A DNA stretch of 64,000 nt from Tilletiaria anomala UBC 951 (GCF_000711695.1 NW_013546953.1:1-64000); one strand, 5' to 3'; numbered from the stretch's first letter, positions 11,895 to 24,182 are shown. A program made the numbers and translations. Notes: generated by a model not told the origin, from the letters alone.

Positions 11895-13095
11895 TTAAAC
11901 AACTTGGTCTAACAAATAAGCGCCAAGAAATATTCACACCATCAGCTCAAGACAACCATGGTCAACGCCTGAGGCGCATGTACTCACACCCTGGAAAACC
12001 GTACTCGATGCCTTTCTTCTTCAGAGCAGCTTTCCTCTGCGTCTGCCGTTGCAACAGTTTCTTCTCCACCACCTCCTGCTCCTCCTTCGTTCGGGGCTGA
12101 TCGTGGAGCGTACGCTCTCGCCGAGTGCCTGTAGACCCTCTCCATTTGCGATTCGCTCCTTTGAACAGATCAGCGTGGACTTTGTCCTGAGGAATCATCT
12201 TGACCTGAAGTAGATGCCCCATGAGAAGATAATTGTCCATGGTCTCTTGCACAATCTGCGCGACCTCCACGTCATCGAATTCGATGAAGCCGTAGTGTTT
12301 CGGCGCCCCTGTTTTCTTGTTTCGGGAGAGGCGCAGACGGGTGACATTGCCAAATTGCGAAAAGTAGGATCGCATCTCATTTTCATAGAATCCCCTTGGG
12401 ATGCGACCGATGTATAACACACCCGCTTTTACGTTCTGCGTGCAAAAGCCAATGCGCGATGTCAGTCAAGAGAACTTGGAAGCAGCCTGAGCAGAAAGCG
12501 CACGCACAGCGCTTGCGCCGTCGCGCTTCCTCTTCTTTCCAACGGCGTCCAGCCGGGCTTTGACTGCTTTTTCGTCCTTGCTGCTAGGCAATTTGACTAC
12601 ATCAACGATCGGAGCGTTCCTTCCAACGCCTTTATCATCCTCTTCATCTTGTTCGTTGTCGTCGTCGTCGTCTTCCAGGTCGCTGGCCATTTCTACGCCT
12701 AGATCGGCCAGACCTTTCAAAGTTGAGCTTGCTGCTACATGCGCAGCGTCTTCCTCGGCCTGTTCAGCGTCATCACTAGATTCCTCATCATCAGAAACGT
12801 GCCTGGCGGTTGGCTTTGCTGTCTTGATCGCAGCAGTACCTTTCTTGGCGGATTTGAGCTTCTGGGGCGCTGAAGCATCAACTTTGCCAGGCCTTCGGGA
12901 CGATGTTGCCGTAACAGCCTTGGTAGAATCTTTTACTTTGACCGTTCCTTTGTCAACATTGGTTGGCTTAGTAACCGAAGCAGCTAACCTAACAGCCTTT
13001 TTGACTGGTACATCTTTTGTCGCCGCATCCCCCTCTCTTGCGCGCTTTTTGCCTTTTGCTGCTGTCGCAGCCGCCGCTTTCTTTGACGCAACCAT
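11895..13095 (-). CDS. NOP15: RRM ribosome-assembly protein, NOP15/NIFK type
   Basis: Three exons, 13095..12508, 12435..11988 and 11908..11895, give 349 residues. Introns are 72 bp (GTGCGT...CGCAG) and 79 bp (GTGAGT...TTAG). The last exon is only 14 nt and turns the end into FPGYQVV, matching the conserved FPGY-type tail of the family; reading through the donor would instead give FPGCEYMRLRR. Residues 1-196 are Lys/Ala-rich with an Asp/Glu run, a nucleolar-protein pattern. The single RRM has RNP2 LYIGRIP near residue 203 and RNP1 KHYGFIEF at 242-249, followed by a basic C-terminal tail. Family members act in 60S pre-ribosome assembly, binding pre-rRNA around ITS2. Divergent with the p23 gene. 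Confidence 0.9.
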
Positions 13096-13582
13096 AGTTG
13101 GGCGGAGTTATCGCTTTCTTGCTCCTTCTTTCGCAGTGCACGGTATCGGCTTTCGCACTGTCAAAGCACGAGTAAGAAAGGTATAAAGGGTTGGTCACCA
13201 AATGCTGCCTGGCATGTCGCGAAGCCCAGCCTTGAAGGATCGATCACGAGCAGCCGTGACAAAAGGTGTGCACCAACCGTCGAAGGGGGCAAAATTTTGT
13301 GAAGGGCCAAGTGCGGAACCGACCCTCTCGGCCGAGAATATGCCACTTCCTGCTGTCGAGAGCCTCTCATCTGACTTTGACTGCTCCACTGCAGCAGGGT
13401 CGCAACGTGGCTCTCTAAGCTTCTGTCTCCTTCCACAGATGATCTTCTTGAGAGCGCCTGACAAGTTGTGATCCTTGAAAAGGCATGGCATTCCCTTCTA
13501 ATCAAAACCCCCATCTGCCTAGCCCCATCAAAGAGATTGAAGGCACACATTGGATCCATCTCTAACATCGTAAGCTTTCAAA
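13096..13582. other. divergent promoter region, NOP15 / p23
   Basis: This is a 487-bp gap between head-to-head start codons. A GTATAAAGG element lies at 13181-13189 on the plus strand. No coding sequence is evident. Confidence 0.5.
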
Positions 13583-14178
13583 ATGACGCCCCAATCCACC
13601 GCCCCAGAGATTATCTGGGCGCAGCGCTCATCGGCAGACTCCGAAGACCAATGCGTAGTCATGGTTACGATCAACGTGCCGAACCTACCCCTAGCTCCAC
13701 AGACAAAGCTCGACCTCAAGCCAACAGGTTTTGAATTTGAAGCTCATGTCCCCGCAGACTCAACGAAAGGGATTGAGGAAAAGCACTATGCCTTCAAGCT
13801 CGACTTTTTCGAAGAAATCGACGTTGAGAACTCCAAGCAATCCCAGACAGACAAGTCTCTCTACCTCGTGCTGCGAAAGAAGGAGAAGAAGCTGGAATAC
13901 TGGCCACGGCTCAGCAAGGAGAAGATCAGGCTGCATAATGTCAAGACTGATTTCGACAAGTGGGTAGACGAAGACGAGCAGTCTGGCGACTTGGACGACG
14001 TCATGGGCGGCATGGGCGGCATGGGCGGTATGGGTGGCAGTGAGTAGTTCGGACTTTCGGTCCAAACTTGTCTCCTCTCGTTCTAACCGTTTTTTTCCTT
14101 CTCTACCCATAACAAGTGGGAGATATGATGGGCATGGGCGACATGGGCGGTATGGGCGGCATGGGCGGTATGGGCGGT

Positions 14179-14210
<32 letters not shown>

Positions 14211-14466
14211 TGGCAGTGAGTATGCCCTCAGTCGCTACGACTGTGCTCTTTGAATGCTGACAAACCTCTGCTCTGCTCCAGTGGATATTCAAGAAATGCT
14301 TAAGAACATGGGCGGTGCCGGCAGCGGCATGGGTGACTTCGACTCCGCTGAAGATGAGGAAGACAGCGATGATGAAGCACAGGCAGGCGAAGCCGCACCA
14401 GCAGAGACTTCCACTGCAGAGAATGCGAAAAGCAAGAGTGCTAAGGACATCGAATCCATCGACTAG
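13583..14466 (+). CDS. Hsp90 co-chaperone p23 (Sba1/Wos2 type)
   Basis: Three exons, 13583..14039, 14117..14215 and 14282..14466, give 246 residues. Both introns are phase 1 (77 and 66 bp). Residues 5-115 form a CS/p23 domain with the hallmark run LEYWPRLSKEK near residues 112-122, which contacts closed ATP-bound Hsp90 in the family. Then comes a Gly-Gly-Met repeat tract (about residues 143-187) that includes the whole 99-nt middle exon, and an acidic Glu/Asp tail ending KDIESID. The tail and Gly-Met linker are typical of fungal p23. Exon 2 keeps frame if skipped, and its donor context duplicates that of exon 1, so a shorter isoform is possible. Confidence 0.92.
14013..14223 (+). repeat. Gly-Gly-Met coding repeat with duplicated splice donor
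   Basis: Tandem ATGGGCGGC/T units lie at the end of p23 exon 1 and through exon 2. The sequence around both donors (ATGGGTGGCA then GTGAGTA) is identical, which points to a tandem duplication that included an exon-intron boundary. Confidence 0.7.
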
Positions 14467-15931
14467 GCTGATTCGCCGGGAAGCTGGAGCTTGTTGCGCC
14501 CATGTAAATGTTGCGTAGCCTACCCTCCCAATGAAACACATCTCAAAATGGCCGAGCTTAGCCTTGACATGACGTCCTCGACTCGAGTGATTGTGTGATG
14601 CTTCCGCCAAGGCGAGATGGAGACATAAAACCGCGATCCGCACGATTTTCCCTTCTCTCTAAGCACCGTGTGGAGTGGCGATTTCCACGTATCGCGTCGC
14701 CCAAAGCCGTTGGTATTCGAGTTCACTGGTGATTCTCACTCAACCATCAAAAGCATGCCTCGGGCGCATAACCGCTGCATAGAGACAGACACGGTAGCGC
14801 CTTTCGAATGGAAGTGGTTGTCAATTGATAGCTGATTGTTGATATTCGAGTTCACAGACGACTGGCATTCAGTATTCAGAGGCCAAATGATGGGATTGAT
14901 TGCCAAAGCATTGCATGCTTGGCAATTGCGATTGGATGAGAATGCCGAAGCGCTTTCCTTCAGCCGCGACACAGCTGAACATATCAGTCGGCGCTGAATT
15001 TGTCGCCATCGGGGTTGCGCTCGTATATGTACGATGAGCCATGAATCATGAAACTGAGTGAGGAGCAACAGCATCAAATCAAGGAGGCTGCCCCCCCCCC
15101 TGTTGGCAAGCTCGCGATTTTCCAAAGCTATACCATGACCACTCATTTCATTCACAGATGCAACATGAAAGGGACAACTACCAAAAACCTTGTTTCCTCA
15201 GAATCGCCAGTGTTTGCGTTTCAAGTACGCGGTCACAGGCAATGTCTAATGAGGGAAATGCACCGCACCGAGCACATATTGAACTTCAACACGATCGCCT
15301 CCTCGTTGTACCTCGAGCCTATGCGACAATATGATGGAGGTACAAACCAACGCAAAAAGTCGAGGGCTTCCAAGTTGGTTTCGACAGCGAGTCGAAAGGC
15401 TTGGCAGATAGAGGCCGTTTCGAGGCCATCCGGCCGGAAATAAGCCGACCCCCGGTGATTGGCGACACATTCACCGCAAAAGAGTTCGAGAATGGCGCGC
15501 ATTTTGTATGAAACCTCATTAGCGTCCGCCAAGCAGCGATCACATTGGTGCGTCCGCGCAGCCGCTCATGCACTGCGGTGCAGTGTGGCCGGGCTTTGTG
15601 CGAACGCAGCACGATGACTTTACATAATCCAAACTCGGAATATTCCTTTGACTGACTGGCGACACGCCTCCGATCTGCGGCGAGAGCGTACCTCGAGGGA
15701 GACTAGTGCGGTGCTGCCTCCTGTTGATGGAAGCGGGCCAGCAATCACCTGCCATCATCGACCAGCAACCACTCATCGCCTTTCCTGCCTCCCTTGCCGT
15801 CCCCATGTTGTCAGACACACTACAGTCATATATACCATGCCAACTTCTTCCTTCATCTACGCCCACCACCTCGTCCACATGCCCCTGCCCCTCTGTATAA
15901 CAGCCACCTACTCCCCTCACTCACTTGCAAA
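14467..15931. other. intergenic region before the coiled-coil gene
   Basis: No gene is supported; the 139-codon minus frame at 14736-15155 resembles nothing. It holds a 10-base C run near 15091 and a 13-base motif (TATTCGAGTTCAC) present twice, near 14712 and 14852. Confidence 0.45.
15838..15843 (+). promoter_or_regulatory. TATA box of the coiled-coil gene
   Basis: TATATA sits 94 bases upstream of the ATG at 15932, within a C/T-rich stretch typical of strongly expressed fungal promoters. Inferred from position and composition. Confidence 0.4.
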
Positions 15932-16975
15932 ATGTCTGCGGCAGTCCCTGGTTCCGACCCGCCGATGGTCGACACGATCACCGCTGGCGTCGGCGACGTC
16001 ACCCTTGCCTCCGGCCCCCCTGCCACGGGTGACGCCAAGACCCCTGCTTTCACCGGCGCCGGTCACAGTGCTGAGCCATCCGGTGCCACATCAGGCGTCA
16101 ACGTTCCCGCAGGCTCCTATATCGTCACCCCCGTCGCCGGAGGTGGCTCCCAGGTGACCCCGATCTCCCCTAACTGCAGCATTCTGTCCCCCAACAGCCC
16201 CCAGGCTACTCCTAGCGTCGTCAGTACCGCTGGTAGCGGTGCTGCTATACCTGGGAAAGTCAACACCGATGCCCCTGAAGCTGAGGGAAGCCAAATTGTC
16301 AGCCCCGCCTCGGGTACTGGCTCAGTAGTCGCACCCGCTGCCGCCGCTCCAGCGACGGTTGAAGCAGCTGTCAAGTCTGCCGACGCTACCGCCGTCGCTG
16401 ACCCCGCTACTGCCGCTACTGGGGGTACCGCTGCAGGGGTCTCCGCTGCTAATGCGACGATCACCCCGACCGTCGCTCCGACCCCTGCTATGAACCCCAA
16501 AGACATCAAGAAGTACGAGAAGCTGCTCAAGGTGCGCCTCTCATCTCCGCCTGCCTACTCTCATCGCGCCATGCACACTGACCCACTTTCCCCCCTGTGC
16601 GCTCCATAGACCGAGGCCAAGTTTGAGGAGAAGGCTCTAAAGCAGACGCTCAAGGACGCTGCCAAGTCTGAGAAGGCATATCGCAAGGCCATTAAGGCCG
16701 AGCGGCAGTCGCAGAAGCGCCACATCAAGGCCATCACAGCTGAGCACAAGACTTCCAAGGAGCTCTCCAAGGCCAACGTCGCACACGAAAAGGCCGCTGC
16801 TCAGCTCAACAAGGCCAAGGAGGAACTCGAGATCAAGGAGAAGCACAAGACGGCTACCCAGGAGGAATACGAGAGGCTCAAGGCGACCATCGAGACCTTG
16901 AGGAAAGAGAGGGCTGAGCACGACAAGGAGCGTGCGGTCAAGAGCGCCAGCATCCGGCCAGAGGAGACCTCATAA
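15932..16975 (+). CDS. Ala/Pro/Thr-rich protein with C-terminal coiled coil
   Basis: Two exons, 15932..16531 and 16610..16975, give 321 residues. The 78-bp intron is phase 0 (GTGCGC...CATAG). Residues 1-190 are low-complexity Ala, Thr, Pro, Ser, Gly and Val. Residues 195-315 form one long Lys/Glu/Ala-rich helix with heptad-like spacing, likely a coiled coil, with no enzyme motif. Codons are strongly C-ending and the upstream DNA is C/T-rich, which suggests high expression. I do not recognise a named orthologue with confidence; a structural or nucleic-acid-binding role would be a guess. Confidence 0.75.
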
Positions 16976-19900
16976 TTCGGCTTGCTCTTCGCTTCCCGGG
17001 TCTCATTGCCGCTCACCTCGATAACCACCACTTTCGATTTTGGCGCGCATGTCATTCCAACGCACAAAACTCTTTCCTGGGACTTGTTTCCATATTTTCC
17101 TTCCTTTTCAAATTTTGTTCCTCACCCTATGTATCGGATTGGTTCACTGTCAGCAAACATGGCCGAACAACTTTGTTTTGAATTAAACTGCCACGCCTAC
17201 ATACCCACATACACACCAAGCAAAAGGTAACGCATCTTCGCCCACCGCAAAGCATTCATACGACCGCACCGATCGTTGGCAGCTGCTTCGCTTAGAATTC
17301 ATAATGCAATTCATTAGAGTACAGACTTTGTTTGCTGTGTGCACTAGAAAGCGTCGCAGGTGTGACAGATGGAGCCGTTCCATTCCGCCTCCGTGAGTCT
17401 CATACCCTGCTGGCCATCCTTATATTCGTGAGTGGAAAAGTCCTTGTTGGCGGTTCTTGTCTGACCGTCCTCCTCCTACTCCTCTTTCTCCTCTTCTTCT
17501 TCCTGACATCTGGCACTCCTCTTTCGCCTGCTCTACGCCTCATATTTGGGGATGATCTATAGCGCATTCTCCGTCGTCTTGATTGCACCTGTGAGGGATG
17601 ACTCACTGCAGATCGTTCGCCTGTGCGACTGCCTTGGTTGTTTTCCACAGCGAAGTGGCGTCCCCGAATAGCAGTTGGGATTGGTCGACATTAAACCCGC
17701 GCCGGTTGTAGGGCCTTTGCGCCACTGGCCCGTCGTTTCGCTCATCACGGTGCGGTATGACACTTCGCGATTCATTTGCAGAAACTATAAGTAGCCGCCA
17801 ATGACTGTGCGAAGTCCAGTGAGATACTGCAACAAGCCACAGCGAAGGAAATAGATAGTCGCTATCTTATGACAAGATGGTCAGAACGCATTTGCAAGTA
17901 GCTCACAGCCATCGGTTCCATGTGTTCCCATCTGAGCTCTGGCACCCCAAATGCGCACCACGTAACGACACACTACCAGGTGCCCATGACAGCAACACGA
18001 CCGGAAACAACGCGCTTCTTCCTGTGGAGAGCTCATTGATCGCATTCTTTCCTGATCTTGGCAGGCCGCTTGAGCTCCTCCGCCTTGACATACAGTTGGC
18101 CGGGGAGAAAGCGTGTGCGATCTTCAAACGAAGGTGCCGAGATTTGCAAGCTTCGCTCTCTGATGCAAATGTTGAAGCTACCGACGCAGCCTGCGTAAAA
18201 AGGGATGTACATCAGGGAATGCCCAGATTTCCTCCTGAGTAGCGCCTCCGATCACTTCCACCTCTCTAAGGAGATCCTTGATTGCCGTCGACGGCGACCA
18301 TCGCTTCCATCGGCCGTACATGCCCAGATTGAGGTAGTTGAGGTCTCAAGTTTAGGCCAAATCCCGCTAGAATCGTCTCAATAGCTCGGCTTGGTCGAAT
18401 CTTTGCCAGCTCCCGCTTCCAGCAGGGCTTCTTTGCGGCCCATAACGTCCTTCTTCCCACCTCTATGACCAGTTCCCTTGAAAGTGCACCATTTCCCCTC
18501 TCCTGCTTGCTTCAGCTTCGCTCTCATGCTAGGCTCGCTGCTGGGTCACCCTGCTCTGATGCGGTTTTTAATGTAGCTCTCAAGTGCTGGGCGGTGTGTA
18601 AAGGAGAAACGACTCTTGTGTACCGGAGTGTTTAGCTTGGCCTGCAGAGGTCAAGCTATGAAAGTGTTCTGATTGAGCGTGCCTTCTAACTTGTTCATCG
18701 CGCTTTTCCGGTTTCGCCGACGATTCTGTAGTCGGTTTCTCTGCCAGGCCGCCCAGAGCAGTTGCTCTTTCACTGACTCCGAAGTATTGAGAGGTGAAGA
18801 GCCGGACTCCAAAGCTGCTTCTGTATCAGCATCTTCTTCCGCAAGCGCTTGAGCGGATCTCGTTCGGCTCTTGCTGTAGCTTCTCTTGGCTATGCTTGCG
18901 CTCTACATTCTTCAAGCCCTGTTTATCCTCTTCCTCACTCGTAACTTTGTGTTCCTGTTGGTCCTGGAGTGACAGACTTCGCGTCGTTCCCACCGTGGCT
19001 CACGGTGGAGGTCGTGTTTGCTTGAAGGAACAGACTCAAGGTACTCATCCTCCTCTTAAGCAAAGGCAAGATCTGAAAAACGGGGTTCATCACCGTCCTC
19101 TGGAGGGTCTAGTGGAAGAGTGAGCCTGCACAACGAATTTCCAGTAGGGCAATACCCCGGATTATTCTAGGCGAGCTTCAAGCTTCAACAAACGAGCGGC
19201 AATCAATATTTACCTGGTGAAAGCGAGATGCCCCTGGGTGACCGTAAGCTTGCCTATCTTAGTTTGTGCACTATTGAGCGCATCTTTAGCTGGAGAAGAA
19301 GAAGTAGGTTGCGTGGAGAGGATATTCAGGTTCTGTCCGTACTTGTGCGAGCGTTAAACTAAACGTTGAGATAGCTGAAGGTTGGCGCGAAGCGAACGAG
19401 GTTGACAGGGTACGGTGCAACTGCAATTAGGAGCCACAGCTGCCCGCTGTTGATTTTCTCTACGCAAAAATGAACGCAGATTCTGTGTCGAAACATCGGC
19501 AAGGACATGGCGACGGAGTCGTCCAAGCAGGCTGAGCCGCCGGCAAGGTCAACGATGTTTGCCCAAAGGCGCCAAGTAGTCAACGTTCCGCAATATTTCG
19601 CTGTGCAGTCCGAGGAATCCCTTTCTGCTTTATGCCGTGGTTCACACTTCATGTTTGATGTACGACTTGCATCCAAAGCTGAAGCCAGGGGAAGGTGCTG
19701 TGTGTACAGCGCTCTAGTGTCGAAGGAATGAACATCTCGGCCGCCTCGAGTCTGCAGTGCGAATCATGCTTCAAAGCTTCGTTTACAGCTGTTTGCCACG
19801 TCAAAGGGGAACAGAACAGCGACACATACGAGAGATTCCATGTCAGCAGCATGGATGACAATGCTCATAACCAGAATCATTAATGAAGGAGCAGTCTATG

Positions 19901-20180
19901 GACGCTTCAGCACAGGGAGCAAGACGGGAAAGCTTATTGCGAACGTGGTAATGCCATTTATGATGACTGTTTCTGGAAACGTTATGTAAGCAGACTTTTC
20001 GGATCCATCGACTTTCTTTTCCTGCGCAACTTTTTGTGATGCACAGGATGCTTCATCTCCATCACAATTTGCAGCAAGTGTTGCGCATGTCAGTACGCAG
20101 CACCAAGCGTCAAGTTGCTTAACCTAACAGCTGAGTTCAAATAAGTTTGTTTTCCTTGTTGCTCAGCTCCGAAGTGAAAG
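16976..20180. other. gene-poor region
   Basis: No confident gene. The first ~300 bases are the 3' end of the coiled-coil gene. Minus-strand open stretches with protein-like composition occur between about 17.9 and 19.1 kb and are listed separately. The remainder has scattered stops on both strands. Confidence 0.45.
17900..19100 (-). other. weak candidate for an unrecognised spliced gene
   Basis: Several minus-strand segments look protein-like. One is a frame of about 80 codons around 18.9-18.65 kb containing SVKEQLLWAAWQRN. Another runs about 49 codons from an ATG near 18.53 kb (MRAKLKQAGEGKW). A third contains MYGRWKRWSPSTAIKDLLRE near 18.32 kb. I could not connect them with good splice sites, competing frames are also open, and I recognise no family. 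It may be a decayed gene or chance. Confidence 0.15.
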
Positions 20181-21291
20181 ATGGCCACGCCTCGCCAGCG
20201 CCGCAAGTCTCGCTCCAGCAGCCATGGTGGCCCGTCAGCACGCTCCAAAAAGGCGGCGGTCAAGAAGCTCAAGAAGCCAGCCCCCACCATTAGAGGTCCC
20301 GAGATCCTCAAGGAAAAGTGGGATAGAACCAAGACTGTCAGGCAAAAGTGAGCATCGAAAGAAGGAGCCAAGACACTTCTTGATCAAGCTAACCAGGTCT
20401 TCATCACGCCTTGAATCAGCTATGCCGCACTTGGTCTTGTTTCATCCTTGCAGATTCATCAATCGGGTGGCTACGACAGAGATGACCCATACAATAAATC
20501 TACATATCCCTCCGCCACGTCAAATGAAACAACTGCTGCAGATGATGTTCAGAAGGATGAAGACATGACCGAGAACAGCGCGAGCGGATCGAAGCCTGCG
20601 GACAAGGGCAAAGGCAAGGCAGTCAAGAAGGGCATGGCGCGCATCATCAGAGACGCAGAAGGGAATGTCGTGCATATCATAGAGGCTGATGACGAAACAG
20701 ACGCGGTGTATGAGTCGACCGCATCTACTGCGCCGTTGAAACCGAAGAGAAAGGGCAAGGACAAGGACAAGAAAAAGGACGTTTCGACTCCCTGGGGCCA
20801 ACCACTTAACGATTCAGATGACGACTTCGCCTTCGAGGACCCGACGGGGGGAACGCGACAGCTGACCAAAGAGGAACGCGCCGAACGTGATCGGGCCCTT
20901 CATCTTCCCGTTGCAGCGTTGTCAGCACCAACGGGATTGAACGCAGCAGCAGCAAAGAACGCGAGCGCCGCATCGCTCAACGCAGCGAAGCTGCATTCAG
21001 CGCTCGACTCACTCGCCGGGGAGCTTTCCGTTCCAGTACCAAGATTCACCTCCCTGCAGGAAGAAGAGTGGCTCAGGTCTCTGGTGGCTAAATATGGGGA
21101 GGATTATGAGGCGGCCAGCAAAGATCGGAAGCTCAATATTTGGCAGAGAACGCCAGGGGAGATCAAACGAGCGTGAGTGCCTGGCTTCGAAAACGCCTTC
21201 CATATGCTTATGTGCCTATCTCTGAATATTTCTCCTCAATTTCGACAGCGTGCGAAAGGCCGGCGGTAAACAGGCACTGTTCTTGGTCTGA
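20181..21291 (+). CDS. NOP16: ribosome biogenesis protein NOP16
   Basis: Three exons, 20181..20347, 20420..21172 and 21249..21291, give 320 residues. Introns are 72 bp (phase 2) and 76 bp. The N-terminus is a basic tail typical of the family (MATPRQRRKSRSS), followed by GPEILKEKWDRTKTVRQNYAALGL, spelled here only in part: the KEKWD..KT..QNY core is diagnostic. The C-terminal block carries TPWGQPLND, a WLRSLVAKYGEDYEA segment and KLNIWQRTPGEIKRAVRK, the conserved NOP16 end. Longer than yeast Nop16 because of a Lys/Asp/Ala-rich central linker. Family role: a component of early nucleolar 60S pre-ribosomes. Confidence 0.92.
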
Positions 21292-21479
21292 GAGCTGCTC
21301 GCAAGGTGTATTTTAGTATTTTTCTGGACTTGACTGGGTGAACTGTGGCAGATGAAACTCTCAATCAAGTTGCACCAGTTTTGTATTTCTTTTTTTATCC
21401 GACCGTAACCTCTCATAAAAAAACGATATTAATTCGAACCTTAACTTGAAGTAAGTCCTTCGTCCTCGCAAAGCACGCC

Positions 21480-21486
21480 TATAAAT
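21480..21486 (+). promoter_or_regulatory. TATA box of the carboxypeptidase gene
   Basis: TATAAAT lies 113 bases before the ATG at 21593. Inferred from consensus and distance. Confidence 0.45.
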
Positions 21487-21592
21487 TTGACCCCGCAACA
21501 CCTGCGTCAAGTATCCATCACGATTGGAGATTGATCTGCCGGTATCTGCTCACCTGGATCGATCCAATCGCGACCTGTGGCCTGGAGCTAGA

Positions 21593-23442
21593 ATGCGTCT
21601 TTTCACGTCCGTAGCGCTGCTCGGGGCCTTGCTGGGTGGCGTGCAGGCAACGCAGATCCCTTTCCTCCCCAAGGAAATCGCGCCGTCGCCAGTTTCCGAC
21701 GATGCCACCTTCACGACACTGCAACACCCAGCCTTGCCTGCGCACACTTTGCGCATCACAGAAGTTGACCCGGATCTGTGTGAACGTAAGGCTCGCTCGT
21801 TCAGCGGCTACATGGACGTCGATGTAGATCGTTTGCGCGAGCATTACGAACGCCATGACCTATATTCCACTTCCATCTCCGAAACACATTTAGACCTCGA
21901 CTTCGATGCGAAGCATGTCCCAGGCACTATCGAGCACTTCTACTTTTGGGCTTTCGATTCGCGCAACGATCCGAACAATGACCCGCACGTTCTCTGGCTG
22001 AACGGTGGGCCTGGATGCTCGAGCTTCACCGGCTTGCTGATGGAGTTGGGCCCTTGCAATGCTGCCGACTTTACCAAGAAAAACTACAGCGGCACAGAGT
22101 GGAACCCATTCAGCTTCAACTCGAATGCCACGATGATCTTCCTTGACCAGCCAACTGGTGTGGGTTTTAGCTACGTGTCATGGGCTGATCCCAAGCGCAA
22201 AGGCTCGCCGCCTGGCAGAGTCTACTCCACACCTGCTGCTGCTCGCGACGCATCTGCGTTCCTGCAGCTCCTGAATCTGCACGCACCCGACATTTTCCCC
22301 TCGGATTCCAATGCTGACATCTTCAAGAAAAGCGAAAGGCGCATCAAGGAGTTCCACATTGCTGGCGAGTCCTATGCTGGCAGGTATATCCCCTTGATTG
22401 CCGCCCAATTGCTGCGCGACAACGAGGAGGCCGCCCGGCATCCTGAGCGTGGTCTGGAGCCTGTCCCTCTCCGCTCTCTCTTGATTGGCAACGGAATCAC
22501 CTCCCCCAAAGCCCAATACCCAGCTTACGTCACGTGGTCATGCACGAACGTTTCTGGTGCAGGACCATTCTTGGACAAGAAAACGTGCGATGACATGTAT
22601 GACCAACTCCCTGCCTGTTCGCGTTTGACGGAAAAGTGTGCTAATAGCGACCCCAGTGGTACCGGACCGTACGACAACCTCGCATGCACCACCGCCGCTA
22701 CTTTTTGCGAAGAGGCGCTGTCAAGCAAGTGGGACTTAACCAACACGAGTATATACGACTACGAGCACAAGTCAAACTACGACGAGGAAGGATGGGTCGC
22801 GCACTTGCTCAATCTCAAGTCCACCAAGGAAGCCCTTGGAGTTGACAAGAGGGGCCCTGGCGACGCGCATGACGGCGTGTTCATCGGATGCAGCGACGCA
22901 GTCGGCGAACGTTTCGCTACCACCGGCGACGGCGCGCGAGACTCGACGTGGGCCGTCAAAGAAGTCCTGAATCAAGGAATCCGTGTCTTGGCGTACTCGG
23001 GAGTGAGTGATCAAACATATTCTCTGGAAGGGAGATGTTTCGCTAAGGCTATCGATTTGCTTGTGGAATGAATTAGGGAAGGGACTTCATTTGCAACTGG
23101 GTAGGCAACGAGGAATGGACGAGCAACTTGGACTGGGTCGGTGGCGAGGAATTCAGGAAGCGTGAGCTCGAACCTTGGCATGAAGTTGCACCTGCTGGCT
23201 CCATGGCCAGTAAAGGAAGGCTGGCAGGCCATTTCCGCAACTACGCGAACTTGACTTTCGCAATCGTTGATGCGAGCGGTCACTTTGTCCCGCATGGTGA
23301 GTTCGAGAACAGCTTTCTAGCTTTCGAGGTGTTCTCGGGATATGCAGCTAACCATTTTTCTGCAGATCAACCAGTAGCGGCGCTCACGATGGTCAACCGC
23401 TGGCTGCACAGCCCCGCAAACGGCCGCCTCAGTGAAGCATAG
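21593..23442 (+). CDS. serine carboxypeptidase, S10 family
   Basis: Three exons, 21593..23002, 23077..23296 and 23366..23442, give 568 residues. Introns are 74 and 69 bp. Residues 1-19 form a signal peptide (MRLFTSVALLGALLGG...), so the protein enters the secretory pathway and acts in the vacuole or outside the cell. The catalytic triad is complete: Ser260 in GESYAG, Asp473 in GGRDFICNW, and His539 in ASGHFVPHD. The oxyanion/substrate motif NGGPGCSS and many paired Cys are present. The family removes C-terminal residues at acidic pH, like carboxypeptidase Y. Upstream in-frame codons start with TTG, so the ATG at 21593 is the start. No C-terminal membrane anchor is seen, which argues against a Kex1-type protein. 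Confidence 0.93.
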
Positions 23443-24182
23443 ATACAGAGCAAATAGACGTGCATTTTCCGGATGGAATAACGAGACCAAGCGAGAGGAT
23501 CCCTGATCCCTCATTTGTATAGTAAGACGCTGCTGTCTTTATCAACCATACAAGTAGCGTTGAGCAAAGTCCGCCTGTATGCGAGATTACAAATAAGTGA
23601 TGCCACTACCAAGGGGAGCACCCGCTGCCTCTGCTGTTCCATCCTTCCCCTTGAGTTCCTCTGCCTCAGAGTACAGGACCCGACCATACGACAAAATACA
23701 AGTGAAGAGCCTTCCGTGTCAGTCTTCCAAACTTCAGTGACGACTTCTGAGCCCATTGCAGGCCAACATAGTTGAGCGCTCAGCACGAGGGCTTAAGTAG
23801 ACCCACGATGGTCGCAGCATGGCCGACATACTAGAGCATTTTGTGTCATCCTCCCATCGCGCACGGCTTTAAGGCTCCGGGCAGGCTCCATTGGGAAGTC
23901 TCCGAAACTGTAGCGAACGTACACGTCTGCAATGGGAGAGGCATTCCTTATGTAGCTGTTTGGAGAATGGCAAAGATAGGGTGAATGAACTGGGACTTTC
24001 TTACGCAACCTTGTGGTCCCAAGATTCTGACTTGCATACACTGTCACCTTCAGCATACCTCTGATCGAAGAGTTCTTACGTCATGGATTTGCCGGTCGTC
24101 GCATTGTGCGGCACTGGATGGTTGTTGCAGTGTCTTGAGGCCTGTGGCGCAACAAGACGTCTCAGTGAGCCATCCGGACTCA
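23443..24182. other. intergenic stretch between convergent 3' ends
   Basis: Nothing coding is recognisable. It presumably holds the terminators of the carboxypeptidase gene and of the minus-strand gene at 24.2-25.4 kb. Confidence 0.4.

Noticed and set aside
12560-13186. 208-codon plus-strand frame with long Ser runs
   Set aside because: It is the antisense shadow of NOP15's Asp/Glu- and Lys-rich exon 1.
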